From the NCBI RefSeq assembly GCF_002531755.2, contig NZ_CP034998.1, positions 3,414,001 through 3,478,000 on the forward strand: a stretch of 64,000 nucleotides of DNA. Reading direction: 5' to 3'. Positions 26,392 through 37,207 of the stretch are shown one piece after another. The position numbers were made by a program, and so were the translations under genes. Source of the stretch: Rhizobium acidisoli (lineage in GTDB: Bacteria > Pseudomonadota > Alphaproteobacteria > Rhizobiales > Rhizobiaceae). Numbering within the stretch: the stretch's first letter is position 1; the number at the start of each line of letters is the position of its first letter. The notes below the pieces were generated by a model. The model did no database searches, had not been told where the DNA came from, and saw only the letters and a list, made by a program, of their open reading frames with translations.

Positions 26392-26939
26392 TCGCCATGC
26401 AATACAGCTTCACCCTGCCCGCCGATTACGACATGTCGGTCATCGACCGGCGCATCCGCGACAAGGGACCGCTGCTCGACGGTTTCCCGAATCTCGGTTT
26501 CAAGGCCTATCTCAGCGCCCGCCAAGGCGAATTCGCCAGCCGCGACAATCTCTATGCGCCCTTCTACCTCTGGCAAAAGCCGGAAGGGGCAAGCGACTTC
26601 CTCTGCGGCCCCGCTTTCCAAACGCTCGCCGGCGCCTTCGGCTGGCCGCAGGTAAAAACCTGGATCGTCTGGCAGGCAAAAATCTCGCCCGATATTGCCG
26701 CAGCCAGGTTTGCCACCCGCGAGATCCTGCAAATGGAGCCGTATGCGCCGCTTGCCGATATCCGCCACGCCGAAAGCGCTGAGGCTGAAGCTGAGGTTCG
26801 GGCCGGCGGCGCCCTCGCCTCCATCCGCAGTTTCGAGCCGACGACATGGACGCGGGTGCGCTTCAGGCTATGGCGAGAGATCCCCGAAAGCGCTGAGCAC
26901 ATGCAGGCCTATCGCGTCGGTCACCTATCCCTGCCTTAA
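26388..26939 (+). CDS. DUF4865-family protein
   Basis: A 183-residue protein, MIAMQYSFTLPADYDMSVID at the start. It has SDFLCGPAFQTLAGAFGWP and later TREILQMEPYAPLADIR, matching my recollection of the DUF4865 family, whose function is not described to my knowledge. No signal peptide or membrane segment. The repeated ferredoxin-like alternation of strands and helices suggests a dimeric alpha/beta-barrel-like protein, but this is a guess. It is the last gene of the LysR-controlled trio and converges on the LysE gene with 8 bases between. Confidence 0.8.
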   Translation: MIAMQYSFTLPADYDMSVIDRRIRDKGPLLDGFPNLGFKAYLSARQGEFASRDNLYAPFYLWQKPEGASDFLCGPAFQTLAGAFGWPQVKTWIVWQAKISPDIAAARFATREILQMEPYAPLADIRHAESAEAEAEVRAGGALASIRSFEPTTWTRVRFRLWREIPESAEHMQAYRVGHLSLP

Positions 26940-26947
26940 GCCTGACC

Positions 26948-27583
26948 TTAAACGGTGGCCCGGCGATAGAAGGCGAGCGAGCCGGCAAGCGCCAGCAGCG
27001 CGCCGCCGCAGGCCCGCTCCAGCCATAGGGCGCCCGAGGTTTTCAGGAAACGCACCGCCTGCGAGCCGAAGAAGGCGTAGCCGAACATGATAAGGAAATC
27101 GAGCACGGCAAAGGTGAGCGCGAGCAGTGCATATTGCGTTGCCTGCGGCAGCGCCGGATCGATGAATTGCGGCAGGAAGGCCGAGAAGAACAAGTAACCC
27201 TTCGGATTGGTCGCCGCGACCATGAAGCTCTTCAGTCCGATCGAGAAGGTCGACGTCGCCCCCGCCGGCGCACCTGCTTTCAACGCCGCATCGATCCCGC
27301 CCTTCGAGCGCAGCAGCATGATGCCGAGAAAGGCGAGATAGGCAGCACCGGCCCATTTCAGCATCGAGAACCAGAATTCCGACGCCGCCAGCAGTGCGCC
27401 GAGCCCGACCGCCACGGCGCCGATCAATACGAAATCGGAGAGGACCGCACCGATCATGCCGGCCATTGCCCGGCGCAGGCCATGCCGCGAACCGTTGGTC
27501 AGCGCCAGCAGCACTGTCGGCCCCGGCGTGGCGATGCCGACAAAGGAAACGGCTGCAAAAGCCATAAGCGTAACGATATCCAC
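26948..27583 (-). CDS. LysE/RhtB-family exporter
   Basis: A 211-residue membrane protein with about six hydrophobic helices. The GTG at 27581-27583 is chosen because GGAGGG lies six bases upstream and the protein then starts VDIVTLMAFAAVSFVGIATP. The family signature GPTVLLALTNGSRHGLRRA is near residue 20, and NPKGYLFFSAFLPQF is the typical middle motif. These proteins export amino acids or homoserine lactones. Substrate unknown. Confidence 0.93.
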   Translation of the reverse strand: MDIVTLMAFAAVSFVGIATPGPTVLLALTNGSRHGLRRAMAGMIGAVLSDFVLIGAVAVGLGALLAASEFWFSMLKWAGAAYLAFLGIMLLRSKGGIDAALKAGAPAGATSTFSIGLKSFMVAATNPKGYLFFSAFLPQFIDPALPQATQYALLALTFAVLDFLIMFGYAFFGSQAVRFLKTSGALWLERACGGALLALAGSLAFYRRATV

Positions 27584-27664
27584 GATGATCCCTCCGAACC
27601 CAGCGCTATAGGGAAGGAAACTTGCATGCACCGCCGCCCTTGGCAATGGCGGGTTATCAACGAA

Positions 27665-27698
27665 AAAGCCCGCCGCCTGTTTTGAGGCGGCGGGCTTT
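27665..27698. terminator. Strong bidirectional terminator
   Basis: A perfect 13-base stem (27665-27677 with 27686-27698) of AAAGCCCGCCGCC type with an 8-base loop. On the minus strand it lies 19 bases after the pyruvate kinase stop and ends in TTT. Confidence 0.85.
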
Positions 27699-27716
27699 CG
27701 AAGGGATGCGATCGGA

Positions 27717-29156
27717 TCAGATGCCGCTCTGGCCGTCGGAGCCGATATAGGCGATGCGGATCATATTGGTGGCGCCTGGTGTGCCGAGCGGCACGCCGGC
27801 CGAGATGATGATGCGGTCGCCGGGCTTGCCGAAGCCTTCGTCCGCGACGATGCGGCAGGCGCGGTTGACCATGTCGTCGAGATCGGTCGCGTCATGTGTG
27901 ACGACGCAATGCAGGCCCCAGACGACGGCAAGGCGGCGTGCCGTCTTGATGATCGGCGACAGCGCCAGGATCGGCACCTGCGGACGCTCACGCGAGGCGC
28001 GAAGGCCTGTCGTGCCGGACGAGGTGTAACAGACGATCGCCGACAGCTTCAGCGTCTCGGCGATCTGGCGCGCAGCGAGCGAGATCGCATCCGCACCGGT
28101 CGCTTCCGGCTGGGCGCGCTGGGCATAGATGATGCCCGGATAATGCGGCTCGCGCTCGATGGCGGTGGCAATCGACGCCATGGTCGAAACGGCTTCGACC
28201 GGATAGTCGCCCGAGGCCGACTCGGCCGAGAGCATGACGGCATCGGCGCCTTCGAAGACGGCGGTTGCGACGTCGGAAACTTCCGCGCGCGTCGGCACCG
28301 GCGCCGAGATCATCGATTCCAGCATCTGCGTGGCGACGACCACCGGCTTGCCCGAACGGCGGCAGGCGCGGATCAGCTGCTTCTGGATGCCGGGAACAGA
28401 TTCGAGCGGCATTTCGACGCCGAGATCGCCGCGGGCGACCATCAATGCATCGGAAAGCTCGATGATCTCCTCGATACGCTCGAGAGCCTGCGGCTTTTCG
28501 ATCTTCGACATCAGGCCGACACGGCCGCGGGCGATCTTGCGCACTTCGGCAAGGTCGTCAGGACGCTGGACGAAGGACAGCGCCACCCAGTCGACATCGT
28601 CGGTGGCAAGCACGGCGTCGAGATCGGCGCGGTCCTTGTCCGTCAGCGCGCCGACGCCGAGCAGCGTGTCGGGAAGGCTGACGCCCTTGCGGTCGGAAAT
28701 GCGGGTGCCCGAAATAACGGTGGTGACGATGCTCTTGCCGTCGCATTTTTCGGCGCGCAGCGCGAGCTTGCCGTCGTCGATCAGCAGGCGGTGGCCGGGC
28801 TGCACCGATTCCAGGATCTCGGGGTGCGGCAGATAGACGCGGTTCTGATCGCCGAGCGCTTCGTTGTTGTCGAGCGTGAAGGTCTGGCCGGGTTTCAGAT
28901 CGACCTTGCTGTCGACGAACTTGCCGACTCGCAGTTTCGGTCCCTGCAGGTCGGCAAGAATGCCGATCGGCCGGCCGGAGCGCGCCTCGACCGAGCGGAT
29001 GCGCTGGATGAGCGTACGCATCACGTCGTGGCTCGCATGGCTCATATTGATGCGGAAGACATCGGCACCGGCCTGATGCAGCTTCTCGATCATCGATTCC
29101 TCAGCGGAGGCGGGCCCGAGGGTGGCGAGGATTTTAATTTTGCGATTACGCTTCAT
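27717..29156 (-). CDS. pyk: Pyruvate kinase
   Basis: Converts phosphoenolpyruvate and ADP to pyruvate and ATP. The 479-residue protein starts at ATG 29154-29156 (MKRNRKIKILATLGPAS); a TTG one codon earlier is possible. It has the substrate segment FRINMSHASHD near residue 36, the active-site MVARGDLGVEMPLESVPG near residue 240, and the C-terminal domain with SSGTTGLRASRERP. The start shares one base with the stop of the DUF1036 gene (TGATG), so the two are likely coupled. A strong terminator follows. Confidence 0.97.
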   Translation of the reverse strand: MKRNRKIKILATLGPASAEESMIEKLHQAGADVFRINMSHASHDVMRTLIQRIRSVEARSGRPIGILADLQGPKLRVGKFVDSKVDLKPGQTFTLDNNEALGDQNRVYLPHPEILESVQPGHRLLIDDGKLALRAEKCDGKSIVTTVISGTRISDRKGVSLPDTLLGVGALTDKDRADLDAVLATDDVDWVALSFVQRPDDLAEVRKIARGRVGLMSKIEKPQALERIEEIIELSDALMVARGDLGVEMPLESVPGIQKQLIRACRRSGKPVVVATQMLESMISAPVPTRAEVSDVATAVFEGADAVMLSAESASGDYPVEAVSTMASIATAIEREPHYPGIIYAQRAQPEATGADAISLAARQIAETLKLSAIVCYTSSGTTGLRASRERPQVPILALSPIIKTARRLAVVWGLHCVVTHDATDLDDMVNRACRIVADEGFGKPGDRIIISAGVPLGTPGATNMIRIAYIGSDGQSGI

Positions 29157-29641
29157 CAATTCTGGCTTTCTTGCGTCCCTGGGGTGTCGGAGAGTTGGAC
29201 CATCCAGCTGCCCTGGCGGCCCGTGTCATATTCCTTGAAACCCATCTTCTGGTAACCGCGGGCATAACAATCCTGCACACCCGAGATCTTGAACTCGTTT
29301 TCCGCCACGCACATCTGCACGTCCCCCGTCCATCGTCCTCCCCGGGCGGCGTCCTCTGCGTAGAGGTAATAATAACGCGATTGCAATTCTCCCTCGATCA
29401 ACACGGCGCAGGTCGTTGCCGGCACCTGCCACCAGCCTTCCGTCATCCAGCCGTCCTTGGCCCGATAGCCGATCGCCACGCCGACGAGATTTTGCGTTCC
29501 GTTGCAGACGCGAAAATCGGCGCGCGCGGCATCTGCGATGAAGAACGGCGTAAAGGCTGCAAGAGCAAACAGAGCGAGACGGACCAGCGGTCCGGACCGC
29601 GTGAGGAAACTTGGCGCGGCTTGGATCAACACGGCTCCCAA
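29156..29641 (-). CDS. Exported DUF1036 protein
   Basis: About 161 residues. The reading begins at a TTG (29639-29641) with GGAG upstream; a TTG four codons later with GGGAG five bases before it is equally plausible. A signal peptide spans about residues 15-42, ending near ADAARA. The mature part starts DFRVCNGTQNLVGVAIGYRA and contains WMTEGWWQVPATTC and CYARGYQKMGFKEYD, the DUF1036 pattern with conserved Cys pairs and Trp. Function of the family is unknown. It overlaps the pyk start by one base. Confidence 0.88.
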   Translation of the reverse strand: MGAVLIQAAPSFLTRSGPLVRLALFALAAFTPFFIADAARADFRVCNGTQNLVGVAIGYRAKDGWMTEGWWQVPATTCAVLIEGELQSRYYYLYAEDAARGGRWTGDVQMCVAENEFKISGVQDCYARGYQKMGFKEYDTGRQGSWMVQLSDTPGTQESQN

Positions 29642-29840
29642 ATAGCTCCACGGTTATTCGTATGCTTGTCTTCTTGCGCCGCCGTCAAGCGAAAGTCAAC
29701 GCAATGCTAATCGATTATATTTCCTTTCACAAACCGCCCGTCGGGGGTCCTGCTCAACCTCTGTCCGCCTGCGGCGCTTGAACCTGGCGCGGACGCATGC
29801 GATCACTGCCCGACTGCGCAATGACGAACGGCAATTCCTG

Positions 29841-30629
29841 ATGGACGACTTCCAATCCTTCGAAATCCTATCCGGCAAACATGACAAAGGCATGGTGATC
29901 CTCGCAGATCATGCGATGAACCGCCTTCCCGCACGCTATGGCCGGCTCGGCCTGCCGGACGCGGCCTTCACCCGCCACATCGCCTATGACATCGGCATCG
30001 AGGGGCTGACGCGGCGGCTTTCGGAAAGTCTCGGCGTACCCGCGGTGCTCGGCGGCTTCTCGCGCCTGCTGATCGACCCGAACCGCGGCGAAGACGATCC
30101 GACCCTGATCATGAAGATCTCCGACGGCGCCGTCATCTCAGGCAATCATCCAATCACGCCGCAGGAGTGGGAGAACCGCATCGAAACCTTCCATCGCCCC
30201 TATCACCACGCCGTCGCCGCAACGATCGACAGGGTGGCGAACGCCACCGGCAAGGCGCCGCTGGTGCTGTCGCTGCACTCCTTCACACCCGCCTGGAAAG
30301 CTATTCCCCGCCCCTGGCACGCTGCCGTGCTTTGGGACAGCGATCATCGCGCCGTCGGCCCGCTGCTCGACATGCTGCGCGCCGATCCCGATCTTATCGT
30401 CGGCGACAACGAACCCTATGACGGCGCGCTGAAGGGCGATACCATGTACCGCCATTGCATGATCACCGGCATTCCGCATGCGCTGCTCGAAGTCCGTCAG
30501 GACCTGATTGCAGACGAGGCCGGGATCACGGCATGGGCCGAGCGCCTCGCGCCGATCTTTGCGGCAATGAACGCCGATCCCGCCTTGCACGAATACGACG
30601 TCCACGTCTCGCGCACAGGTCCTTATTGA
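29841..30629 (+). CDS. N-formylglutamate amidohydrolase family protein
   Basis: A 262-residue protein starting MDDFQSFEIL at ATG 29841. It has HAMNRLPARYGRLGLP near residue 30, a Asp/Arg core DPNRGEDDPTLI, and LSLHSFTPAW plus ALLEVRQDLI in the second half. These match the N-formylglutamate amidohydrolase family, which hydrolyses N-formyl or N-acyl glutamate-type substrates, but rhizobia carry several paralogs and no hut gene is nearby, so the substrate is uncertain. It is followed by DUF1244 after 30 bases. Confidence 0.88.
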   Translation: MDDFQSFEILSGKHDKGMVILADHAMNRLPARYGRLGLPDAAFTRHIAYDIGIEGLTRRLSESLGVPAVLGGFSRLLIDPNRGEDDPTLIMKISDGAVISGNHPITPQEWENRIETFHRPYHHAVAATIDRVANATGKAPLVLSLHSFTPAWKAIPRPWHAAVLWDSDHRAVGPLLDMLRADPDLIVGDNEPYDGALKGDTMYRHCMITGIPHALLEVRQDLIADEAGITAWAERLAPIFAAMNADPALHEYDVHVSRTGPY

Positions 30630-30659
30630 AGGATAGGCCCCTATTGAAAGGAGAGCGAG

Positions 30660-30965
30660 ATGACCGCGCTCAGCAGAAAACAGCAGACCGAATTCGAGGC
30701 CGCCGCTTTCCGCCGCCTTGTCGCGCATCTTCGCGAGCGCAGCGACGTGCAGAACATCGACATGATGAACCTCGCCGGCTTCTGCCGCAACTGCCTGTCG
30801 AACTGGTATCGCGAGGCAGCCGAGGCCGACGGCGTGCCGATCACCAGCGACGAATCGCGCGAGATGGTCTATGGCATGCCCTACGAGGACTGGAAAAAAC
30901 TCCACCAGAACGAGGCCTCGCCTGTGCAAAAGGCTGCTTTTGAACTGAACAACCCACACAAATAG
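30660..30965 (+). CDS. DUF1244 family protein
   Basis: A 101-residue cytoplasmic protein reading [20 protein letters not shown] near residue 20, [15 protein letters not shown] near 40, and [20 protein letters not shown] near 70. The CRNC and YGMPYxEWK blocks are the DUF1244 signature. The small helical family has no established function; the Cys pair could bind a metal. It is preceded by GGAGAGCGAG and is probably cotranscribed with the amidohydrolase gene. Confidence 0.93.
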   Translation: MTALSRKQQTEFEAAAFRRLVAHLRERSDVQNIDMMNLAGFCRNCLSNWYREAAEADGVPITSDESREMVYGMPYEDWKKLHQNEASPVQKAAFELNNPHK

Positions 30966-31054
30966 CCTGGCCGACCCGGAACAGGCTTGACCGTGACGCC
31001 GCTTCGCGGCAGTCACGTGCCTTCGAATTGATCATCCCCAATCAGGAGAACACG

Positions 31055-31318
31055 ATGTCTGATGCTCATGGCGTCGCCCGCGACCAGCTTCGCGCTTTCA
31101 TCGAGCGCATTGAACGGCTGGAAGAAGAAAAGAAGACCATCGCCGACGACATCAAGGACGTCTATGGCGAAGCCAAGGGAATGGGCTTCGATACCAAGAT
31201 CCTGAAAAAGGTCGTGGCACTGCGCAAGAAGGACGAGCAGGAGCGCATGGAAGAGGAAGCGATCCTCGACACCTACCTGCACGCACTCGGCATGATCGAG
31301 TCGCCACCGGAAGGCTGA
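31055..31318 (+). CDS. gapR: GapR family (DUF2312) nucleoid-associated protein
   Basis: An 87-residue protein starting [21 protein letters not shown] coiled-coil N-terminal helix ([20 protein letters not shown]) is followed by [20 protein letters not shown] and an acidic helix. In Caulobacter GapR binds overtwisted A/T-rich DNA ahead of replication and transcription; the same core is conserved here. The start is ATG 31055 after AGGAGAACACG. A terminator follows 27 bases after the stop. Confidence 0.93.
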   Translation: MSDAHGVARDQLRAFIERIERLEEEKKTIADDIKDVYGEAKGMGFDTKILKKVVALRKKDEQERMEEEAILDTYLHALGMIESPPEG

Positions 31319-31345
31319 TCCGCCCCTCCTTGCTGACATGTCGAC

Positions 31346-31374
31346 AAGCCGCCGGACCGCCCGGCGGCTTTTCT
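31346..31374 (+). terminator. Intrinsic terminator after gapR
   Basis: AAGCCGCCGG (31346-31355) pairs perfectly with CCGGCGGCTT (31361-31370), loop ACCGC, then TTCTTTT. Confidence 0.85.
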
Positions 31375-31382
31375 TTTGCCCA

Positions 31383-31483
31383 ATGCATGTCGCCGGAAGT
31401 GTGAAGCGATTCTGGGATAACGACATGCATCAAAACAAAGAGCCGAAGCGCGTCGCATGATTCAAATTTGCTGCGACGCGCTT
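31383..31483. repeat. Dispersed rhizobial intergenic palindrome, copy A
   Basis: ATGCATGTCG (31383-31392) and CGACATGCAT (31421-31430) are perfect inverted ends of a 48-base unit. A second perfect 12-base inverted repeat (31446-31457 with 31472-31483) follows. The same layout recurs at 42265-42344, and a decayed half copy at 57029-57076. It resembles the mosaic intergenic repeats known as RIME in rhizobia; that name is my inference. Confidence 0.75.
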
Positions 31484-31534
31484 TAGGCTGGACTAGCCAT
31501 AGACTGTCCGCCGCTGGTCGAAGCAGCCAAAAGA

Positions 31535-31562
31535 AAAACCGCCGGATCGCTCCGACGGTTTT
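31535..31562 (-). terminator. Terminator of the DUF882 gene
   Basis: AAAACCGCCGGA pairs with TCCGACGGTTTT with one mismatch across TCGC; on the minus strand it lies 23 bases after the DUF882 stop and ends in a T-run. Confidence 0.7.
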
Positions 31563-31584
31563 GATGTTCGGGCTATCGACCGAC

Positions 31585-33423
31585 TCAGTTCGTGTTGAAC
31601 TTGCGCACTTCCATGAAGTTCACAGCCGTGCCGCTGAAGCGGGCCGGGTCGACCGAAGCGGTCTTGACGTTGAAACCTTCGGTATAAACGGTGGTCGGCT
31701 GCGCGCGCATCGTCTGGCTGACGAAACGTGGCGCCTTCACCTGCTTGGAGGCCATTTCCAGACGGGCATTGGTCAGCGCCCACTGCGAAATCATCTTCTG
31801 CGTCAGCTTCGGCTCGGTGCGAACAGTCGCGCGGCTGGCGTCCGCCGCCGCGGCTTCCTTGTGCGTCGGGCGGCCGCCCTTGGTGGGCAGGCCCTGCGCC
31901 ACGGCATTTTCGGCGGCCGGTTCATCAAAGCCGTCGCCGAAGCTTGCCGATTTGGTCATCGGCGCCAAGGCTGCGAGTTCGAGTGGCGGTTTTGCGGCAG
32001 GCGCCTTTTGCGTCATCGCGGCGTTGATTGCCTGCTCCACCGTCATCTCAGGCGCATTTGCGGCGACCTGGTTTTCCCCACCCTTGTTCTGCTGGTCGAG
32101 CGCATCGGCGACGGCAGGAGACAGTCCGCCGTCCTGATCCGCCTCGTCGGCCTCTGCTTCCGGATCGGCATTGGCGGCAGCCAGAAGGTTCTCGGCAACG
32201 GCAGGGCGTTCGACCGGCGTCGGAACCGGCATTCCGCTCAGCATGGCAGGATCGGTCGATGCGAGCTCAGCATCGCCCGGCGCGCGGCGCTGGCCGAGAA
32301 GCGAGGGAACCGGGATGCTGTAGGCGCTGAGATCGGCGAATTGCTGCGGCTGGGCCTGATCGGCCGGAAGCGCTGCGACAAGGGCCTGTTGCGCGGCATT
32401 ACCCGAAGGCGGTGCGACGAGCGCACTCGCCACGTCGCTGCCGGCCGGCTGATTGCTGAATGCCGGGCGAACCTGCGGCACCGGCGCGTTCAGATCGGCG
32501 ACTTCGGTCTGCTCCGGCTCGGCAGGCGCCAGTGCCGGCGCGGCCTTCGGCGGCGTCGCCTTGGCGACGGCAACAGGCGTCGAATCGTCTTCCTGCTCGT
32601 CCGCTCCGCCGCCAAACAGCGCAGCAAACAGCGTCTTATGCTTCGGCGCCGATTCGGAAGCGCTGGCGATTTCGATCTGCGTACCGCTGACACGGCGCTT
32701 ATAGTCGGCCATCGCCTGCTGATAGCCAGGCAGCGGCTTGCCGTCAGCCGGGATATGAATGGTGTTGCCGTTCGGGAAAAGCCGGACCAGCTCGTCGCGG
32801 CTCATGCGCGGCCAGGCACGGACGCCGCCGACATCCATATGCACGAAGGGCGAGCCGGATTTCGGATAGAAGCCGACGCCGCCGACCTGCATCTTCATGC
32901 CGATCCCGCGCAATGTCGCAAGCTTGACGTCGGGAATGAAAAAGTCCATCGCCTTGCCGAGCATATGCTGGCTCTTTTCGGCGACGCCCGAGTTGCGCGA
33001 GCGGCCGCGCAGCATCTCGTTGGTACCCGGCGAACGGAAACCGCAGACGACGTTGATATAATCCCGCGAACCGCTCTGGCGATAAACTTCCCAGATCAGG
33101 TCGAACAGGCGCGGGTCCATCTTCGTCGGCTGGTTCTTGCGCCAGTCGCGCAGGAAGCGGTTCAGCTGCTCCAGGCCCTTGGGGTCGAACTTGCCGTTGC
33201 GCTTGTAGGTGATGACGGCCTTTTCGCCGGTATGGATGAAATAGAGCTTGAGGCTGCGGGTGTCGCCCGCTGCCTCGGAAGGTGTACTAACGAATACCGG
33301 TGAGGAAACCGCGAGCGCAAGAAGGGCGGCCGCTGCCGTCCTTACTGCCTTTCCGCAGATGTCGGCGCACAACATACGCCAGCTCAAGCGCGAAGGCTTG
33401 GAATTCCCATTCAGATTCGGCAA
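31585..33423 (-). CDS. DUF882 (YcbK/M15-like) protein with long low-complexity tail
   Basis: A 612-residue exported protein. The first 270 residues contain a signal peptide (ALLALAVSSPVFV) and a DUF882 domain: VVCGFRSPGTNEML near residue 125, SQHMLGKAMDFFIP near 150, and GVGFYPKSGSPFVHMDVG near 185. His and Asp residues match the zinc site of M15-type carboxypeptidases, so murein trimming is plausible. The remaining 340 residues are rich in Ala, Pro, Glu and Gln with no recognisable domain. The start shown is TTG (33421-33423) with GGGGA upstream; an ATG at 33373-33375 is the alternative. The terminator at 31535-31562 ends the transcript. Confidence 0.87.
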   Translation of the reverse strand: MPNLNGNSKPSRLSWRMLCADICGKAVRTAAAALLALAVSSPVFVSTPSEAAGDTRSLKLYFIHTGEKAVITYKRNGKFDPKGLEQLNRFLRDWRKNQPTKMDPRLFDLIWEVYRQSGSRDYINVVCGFRSPGTNEMLRGRSRNSGVAEKSQHMLGKAMDFFIPDVKLATLRGIGMKMQVGGVGFYPKSGSPFVHMDVGGVRAWPRMSRDELVRLFPNGNTIHIPADGKPLPGYQQAMADYKRRVSGTQIEIASASESAPKHKTLFAALFGGGADEQEDDSTPVAVAKATPPKAAPALAPAEPEQTEVADLNAPVPQVRPAFSNQPAGSDVASALVAPPSGNAAQQALVAALPADQAQPQQFADLSAYSIPVPSLLGQRRAPGDAELASTDPAMLSGMPVPTPVERPAVAENLLAAANADPEAEADEADQDGGLSPAVADALDQQNKGGENQVAANAPEMTVEQAINAAMTQKAPAAKPPLELAALAPMTKSASFGDGFDEPAAENAVAQGLPTKGGRPTHKEAAAADASRATVRTEPKLTQKMISQWALTNARLEMASKQVKAPRFVSQTMRAQPTTVYTEGFNVKTASVDPARFSGTAVNFMEVRKFNTN

Positions 33424-33601
33424 CTCGATCCCCGTCAGACAGACAATGTCCCGTACTGTCTCAGATGACTGTCAAATGCGGTCACACGATGGCAAAAATG
33501 CCACACATGATCAACCTTTTCTTTACATAGTGAACGAGCCACTAACAAGTGGTTTATGATCAGTAACAAATCGTGGTTGCCTTAGTCTTAATAAAAAGCG
33601 C

Positions 33602-35146
<1,545 letters not shown>

Positions 35147-35353
35147 TGTCGCCTCACTTCATGCGAAACCATGAAGCGCACTCTGACAGCAAGGCTTGAA
35201 CATCCAGTTTTGAGAAATAATTGCATTTTAACGATTGGAACGGGTCGTTTTCGTGCCGAAGCGAGGCCTTTCTTGCGCCGAAAGGCCCTTGATGCCGGGC
35301 CTTCTCGCGCTTATTCAAACAGACCTGTTATGAAAGTGGAGAGGAATTGCCCC

Positions 35354-37207
35354 ATGAAAATTGAGCTCCCGCACGCACGCCTTCTTTTGTCGGCAGCAGC
35401 GCCGGCCGGGGCGGCCAATCCGGCGCTCGGCGATCTGCCGGTCTGGAAGCTGCAGGATCTTTATCCCTCCGCCACCTCGACCGCCTTCGTCGCCGACATG
35501 GAAAAGGCCGGCAAGGCTGCTATCGCCTTTGAGGAGAAGTGGAAGGGCAAACTCGCCGACGCCGCAGCGAAGACCGGCACTGAGGGCATCGGCGCGGCGC
35601 TGAAGGAATATGAGGCGCTGGATGATATCATGGGCCGCCTCGGATCCTTCGCCGGCCTCACCTATTTCTCCGACACTACCGATCCAGCAAACGGCAAGCT
35701 CTACGGCGACGTGCAGACCAAGATCACCGAATTTTCCGGGCACCTGCTGTTTTTCGCACTCGAACTCAACCGCATCGACGACGCGGTGATCGATGCCAGC
35801 ATGGCCAAAGACCCCGATGCCGGCCACTATCGCCCCTGGCTGGTCGACCTCCGGAAAGACAAGCCCTACCAGCTCGACGACCGGCTGGAACAGCTCTTCC
35901 TCGAGAAGTCGATGACATCGGCCGCCGCCTTCAATCGCCTCTTCGACGAAACCATGGCGGAACTGCGCTATGAGATCGATGGCGAAAAAGTGCCGCTCGA
36001 AGTGGCGCTGAATATGCTGCAGGAGAAGGATCCCGACGTGCGCCGCAAGGCGGCCATAGCGCTTGCGGCAACCTTCAAGGCCAATATCCGCATCTTCACG
36101 CTGATCACCAATACGCTCGCCAAGGACAAGGATATTGCCGACCGCTGGCGCGGGTTCGAGGATATCGCCGACTCCCGGCATCTCGCAAACCGCGTCGAGC
36201 GCGAGGTCGTCGATGCGCTGGCCGCGGCCGTCCGCGAAGCCTATCCCCGCCTTTCGCACCGCTATTACAGGATGAAGGCGAAATGGCTCGGCATGGAGCA
36301 GATGAATTTCTGGGATCGCAACGCGCCGCTGCCGGAAACCTCCAGCGCCGTCATTTCCTGGCCCGAGGCGAAGGACACGGTGCTTTCGGCCTATGGCAAT
36401 TTCGCCCCCGAAATGGCTGATATCGCCAGGCGCTTCTTCGACGAACAATGGATCGACGCCCCAGTTCGCCCCGGCAAGGCGCCCGGCGCCTTCGCCCATC
36501 CGACGGTTCCCTCGGCCCATCCCTATGTCCTCGTCAATTATATGGGCAAGCCGCGCGACGTGATGACGCTTGCCCATGAGCTCGGCCATGGCGTGCACCA
36601 GGTTCTCGCCGGCGCGCAAGGGGCGCTGATGTGCCAGACGCCGCTGACGCTTGCCGAAACCGCCTCCGTCTTCGGCGAGATGCTGACCTTCCGCGCGCTT
36701 CTGGAAAAGACCAGCGACAAGCGTGAGCGCAAGGCGATGCTCGCCCAGAAGGTCGAGGACATGATCAACACGGTCGTCCGCCAGATCGCCTTCTATGAAT
36801 TCGAGCGCAAGCTGCACACCGCCCGCAAGGCAGGGGAACTCACAGCCGACGACATCGGCGAACTCTGGCTCTCCGTCCAGTCGGAAAGCCTCGGGCCGGC
36901 AATCAGCATTTCGGAAGGATACGAGACCTATTGGGCCTATATCCCCCACTTCATCCACTCGCCCTTCTATGTCTATGCCTATGCCTTCGGCGATTGCCTG
37001 GTGAATTCGCTCTATGCCGTCTACCAGAAGGCCGAGACCGGCTTCCAGGCGAAGTATTTCGAACTGCTGAAGGCCGGCGGCACCAAGCATCACTCGGAAC
37101 TTTTGAAACCTTTCGGCCTCGACGCCACCGATCCGTCGTTCTGGAGCCAGGGCCTGTCGATGATCGAAGGGCTGATCGACGAGTTGGAAGCTTTGGATAG
37201 GGCGTGA
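35354..37207 (+). CDS. pepF: M3-family oligoendopeptidase F
   Basis: A 617-residue zinc peptidase that degrades oligopeptides in the cytoplasm. The ATG at 35354 (MKIELPHARL) follows GAGAGGA; an ATG 24 bases upstream is also in frame. The zinc motif is TLAHELGHGVHQ near residue 410, with the third ligand Glu in LAETASVFGEM about 25 residues later. The long helical N-terminal domain begins LPVWKLQDLYP. ISEGYETYWAYIPHF and FYVYAYAFGD form the conserved substrate-binding tail. It is divergent from the NtrC-type gene. Confidence 0.94.
   Translation: MKIELPHARLLLSAAAPAGAANPALGDLPVWKLQDLYPSATSTAFVADMEKAGKAAIAFEEKWKGKLADAAAKTGTEGIGAALKEYEALDDIMGRLGSFAGLTYFSDTTDPANGKLYGDVQTKITEFSGHLLFFALELNRIDDAVIDASMAKDPDAGHYRPWLVDLRKDKPYQLDDRLEQLFLEKSMTSAAAFNRLFDETMAELRYEIDGEKVPLEVALNMLQEKDPDVRRKAAIALAATFKANIRIFTLITNTLAKDKDIADRWRGFEDIADSRHLANRVEREVVDALAAAVREAYPRLSHRYYRMKAKWLGMEQMNFWDRNAPLPETSSAVISWPEAKDTVLSAYGNFAPEMADIARRFFDEQWIDAPVRPGKAPGAFAHPTVPSAHPYVLVNYMGKPRDVMTLAHELGHGVHQVLAGAQGALMCQTPLTLAETASVFGEMLTFRALLEKTSDKRERKAMLAQKVEDMINTVVRQIAFYEFERKLHTARKAGELTADDIGELWLSVQSESLGPAISISEGYETYWAYIPHFIHSPFYVYAYAFGDCLVNSLYAVYQKAETGFQAKYFELLKAGGTKHHSELLKPFGLDATDPSFWSQGLSMIEGLIDELEALDRA

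Noticed and set aside
35315..37093. A 592-codon minus-strand frame opposite pepF
   Set aside because: pepF has the HELGHG zinc motif and full family length on the plus strand; the antisense frame is codon-position shadow.
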